Source: DASTSN01 sp035549175
Lineage (GTDB): Bacteria > Bacteroidota > Bacteroidia > Chitinophagales > Chitinophagaceae
NCBI GenBank assembly: GCA_035549175.1
Contig: DASZRL010000083.1
Coordinates: 1 to 8,423, forward strand
DNA length: 8,423 bases
Direction: 5' to 3'
Positions within the stretch are counted from its first letter, which is position 1, and each line of letters opens with the position of its first letter. Below are positions 6,218 to 8,423 of this stretch, piece after piece. Position numbers and translations under genes: made by a program. The notes under the pieces were generated by a model. The model ran no database searches. It was not told where the DNA came from and saw nothing but the letters and a program-made list of their open reading frames with translations.

Positions 6218-8421
6218 CAAGCGGCATTGGCCGCGGGAGGAGTATTTTTTTTCCGGCCCCCGAATGTAATGAGCAGGGCCGGCAGCAGGACCAGGTTGGT
6301 GATGGTAGCGGTGACCAGGGTAAGGGAGGTCAGCCAGCCCAGTGCCTTGGTGCCTCCGAATCCGCTGAAGCAGAAAATCACGAAGCCGGCAATCAGCACC
6401 ATCGAGGTATACAGGATGCTGATCCCCGTGCTGTGGATCGTACGGATTACCGTTCTGCGCGAGTCAAATTGCTGGTAGGGGAGTTCCTGTTTGTAGTTGA
6501 CCAGGAACCGGATGGTTACGTCAATGGCGATACCCAGCGCCACGCTGAATATAAGTACCGTCGAGGGCTTCAGGGCTACCCCCATCCACCCCATTACCCC
6601 GGCGGTGATGACCAGCGGGATCAGGTTGGGAATCAGGGAACACAGCAGGATGCGGACCGACCGGAACAGGTACAGCATGCACAGGGCGATGAGCAGGAAG
6701 GCCCACAGGATGCTCTCCTTCAGACCGTTGATGATGAACCGGCTGCCTTCCACGAACGTCACACTGGTTCCCGTAAGCTGCACGGTGTAGTGGGCGGTAT
6801 CGAAGAGCTGGTTTACACGCTGCTGGATGCTGTCCAGGATATGGGGCAGCCGTATGCTGCCCACATCGGCCATGTTCACACTGATGCGCGCTTCCTGGCG
6901 CGCGCTGTCCATAAAGGATGCCACCAGGCGGGCAAAGGAGTTTTTGGAGGCCCCCGAGGAATCCTCCCGGAAGTTCAGGTATTGCGCGAGAGCCGGCAGG
7001 TCGAACTCCGCCGGCATGGCATAATTGGTGCTGTCACCCTCGAAAAAGGCCTGCTTGGCGAACTTCAGCCCTTCGGTGATACTTAAGGGACGTGCCAGGT
7101 CCGGCATGGAAGCCAGGTAACGGGACAGGCTGTCAATTTTGAGCAGGTTGGCGAGGTTGCGCGTCACGCCGTATTTTTTGTGGGTGTCGACCAGGATTTC
7201 CAGGGGCATGACGCCATGAAAATTTCTTTCGAAAAACTTCAGGTCGGTGTAGATCTTGTCCGTTTTGGGCAGATCGTCCACGATGAACCCGACGCTGCGC
7301 AGGCGGAACATCCCTGCCACCGCGGCCACTACGATTACCACAGTGAGCCCGTAAATAACCCGGCGGTGGTTGAGGGACCAGACTTCCAGCCTGTCCAGCC
7401 AGCGGTTCAGCCGGGGGTTAACGAGGTAGCGCGTATGCCTGGACCGGGGAGGGGGCAGCAGCGAAAGGCAGGCCGGGATCAGGATCAGCGAAATCAGGAA
7501 CAGGGCGATGATATTGAGGCCGGCCACTACGCCGAACTCCTTGAGCACCTGGCTGCGGGTCAGCGCGAAAACCGCAAAGCCGATCGCCGCCGTCAGGTTG
7601 CAGAACAGCGTAACGATGCCCATCCGTTCCACCATGGTTTCCAGGGCGCGCCGCTTTTCGCCGGTGTCATTATAAGCCGTATGGTATTTGTTGAGGAAGT
7701 AAATGCAGTTTGGGATCCCGATCACGACCAGCAGGGGCGGAATGAGGGCGGTCAGCAGCGTGATCTGGTAACCGAGCAGGTGCATGGTGCCCAGGCTCCA
7801 GAGCACCCCGATGATGACTACGGCAAGGGATAGCAGCGTGGCACTGAGGGAGCGGAAGAACAGCAGCAGGATGATCGCGGAAAGCACCACGGAAACGATC
7901 AGGAACCAGCGCATTTCCCCGGCAATGCGCGAGGCGATCTCGGTGCGGATCAGGGGCAGGCCACTAAGGTAGACGGGCAGATGCTGGCGTTGCCCGAACC
8001 TGTCAGCCAGCCGCACAATATCTGCGATGACGCCCACGCGCTGGCCCGAGTTCATGATATCCTTGTCGATGTGCAGGCCCATCAGCCAGGCCTGCGTCTG
8101 GGGGTTGTACAGCAACCCGCGGTAAAAAGGCAGGTTCAGGAACCGTTCCTTCAGGCTGTCCAGCCGGGCCTGGGACAGGCTGCCGCCCGGAAACAGGGGC
8201 CGGGCCTGCAGGCGCTGGCTGGCGGTATCCCGGACCAGGTCGATGGCGGAGGGGACGCTGATGATGTCGTCCACCCCGCGGGCCTTTTTGAGCGCCTGCT
8301 GCAGGTCCTGGTAATCATTAAAGAGATCCGCCGTGAAAAACCGGTCCGACTGGATCCCGATCACCAGCAGGTTGCCATCCTCCCCGAATTTTTTTTTGAA
8401 CGCCTGGTATACCTGGTATTT
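6217..8421 (-). CDS. RND/MMPL-family transporter (COG1033/HAE3-like), N-terminus beyond the window
   Basis: 734 residues are visible. The frame stays open to base 8421, so the GTG at 8364 is internal. About 45-60 residues with the first membrane helix and start lie outside. In visible numbering: periplasmic domain 1 (1-168), TM2-TM6 (about 171-321), TM7 (about 354-373), periplasmic domain 2 (about 376-565), TM8-TM12 (about 570-722), and a short Ala/Pro/Lys-rich tail. This is the duplicated RND fold in a single polypeptide with sterol-sensing-like helices, as in the COG1033 'predicted exporter' group related to hopanoid (HpnN) and MmpL lipid transporters. TM4 has GIPNCIYFLNKYH (Asn238) where TM10 has GIAIDVTIRF (Asp634), so only one half carries the acidic proton-relay candidate. 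The substrate is unknown; a lipid or hydrophobic molecule is the family-based guess. No adaptor or outer-membrane partner is seen. It converges on the thioredoxin gene. Confidence 0.94.
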   Translation of the reverse strand, partial: KYQVYQAFKKKFGEDGNLLVIGIQSDRFFTADLFNDYQDLQQALKKARGVDDIISVPSAIDLVRDTASQRLQARPLFPGGSLSQARLDSLKERFLNLPFYRGLLYNPQTQAWLMGLHIDKDIMNSGQRVGVIADIVRLADRFGQRQHLPVYLSGLPLIRTEIASRIAGEMRWFLIVSVVLSAIILLLFFRSLSATLLSLAVVIIGVLWSLGTMHLLGYQITLLTALIPPLLVVIGIPNCIYFLNKYHTAYNDTGEKRRALETMVERMGIVTLFCNLTAAIGFAVFALTRSQVLKEFGVVAGLNIIALFLISLILIPACLSLLPPPRSRHTRYLVNPRLNRWLDRLEVWSLNHRRVIYGLTVVIVVAAVAGMFRLRSVGFIVDDLPKTDKIYTDLKFFERNFHGVMPLEILVDTHKKYGVTRNLANLLKIDSLSRYLASMPDLARPLSITEGLKFAKQAFFEGDSTNYAMPAEFDLPALAQYLNFREDSSGASKNSFARLVASFMDSARQEARISVNMADVGSIRLPHILDSIQQRVNQLFDTAHYTVQLTGTSVTFVEGSRFIINGLKESILWAFLLIALCMLYLFRSVRILLCSLIPNLIPLVITAGVMGWMGVALKPSTVLIFSVALGIAIDVTIRFLVNYKQELPYQQFDSRRTVIRTIHSTGISILYTSMVLIAGFVIFCFSGFGGTKALGWLTSLTLVTATITNLVLLPALLITFGGRKKNTPPAANAA

Positions 8422-8423
8422 GG

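Noticed and set aside
6190..7086. 298-codon open frame on the plus strand opposite the transporter gene
   Set aside because: It is antisense to conserved RND membrane segments, is rich in Gln/Gly/Asp/His in the way of an antisense frame, and begins inside the terminator stem.
8362..8364. GTG at 8364 as the start of the transporter
   Set aside because: The frame continues to base 8421 with a family-like segment (KYQVYQAFKKKFGEDGNLL), and the first membrane helix is still missing, so the start is beyond the window.

Overview
The window looks like a GC-rich chromosome segment from a member of the Bacteroidota, possibly of the Chitinophagia type (the class is inference). Three signs point there. 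Two start regions carry perfect TAnnTTTG -7 elements, the phylum's unusual promoter signature, and most starts lack a strong Shine-Dalgarno sequence. There is a lipoprotein that joins an N-terminal DUF4369-like region to a TlpA/ResA thioredoxin domain, an architecture typical of the phylum. There is also a COG1033-type RND/MMPL transporter of a form common in it.

Layout. The 3' three quarters of alaS (+) open the window. They converge, with an 18-base overlap, on a small single-pass membrane protein gene (-). A roughly 200-base intergenic region follows, with a GC-rich structured core and two clusters of CTACG/CGTAG half-sites. It separates the small gene from a divergent gene for a secreted protein with two PDZ domains and no protease domain (+). 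That gene ends in a strong hairpin. gatB (+) comes next with its own -7 element, and 15 bases after it a TlpA-like thioredoxin lipoprotein gene (+), probably co-transcribed. A bidirectional terminator ends that unit and also serves the convergent RND/MMPL transporter gene (-), which runs off the right edge.

How the genes relate. alaS and gatB are translation housekeeping: alanyl-tRNA charging with editing, and amidation of misacylated Glu-tRNA(Gln)/Asp-tRNA(Asn). The PDZ protein, the TlpA-like lipoprotein and the transporter are envelope proteins without an obvious common pathway.

The most interesting part is the 2199-2394 intergenic region. A perfect 11-bp inverted repeat around an eight-A spacer overlaps the -7 element and the expected transcription start of the PDZ gene, as a repressor operator would. 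The 7-mer ATCTACG in its arms recurs just upstream of the divergent small membrane gene. This suggests a small regulated envelope module controlled by a regulator encoded elsewhere. The half-site differs by one base from the TACA/TGTA half-sites of BlaI/MecI/CopY repressors, which makes that family a candidate but not a proven one. I found no mobile element, CRISPR array, tRNA or rRNA.
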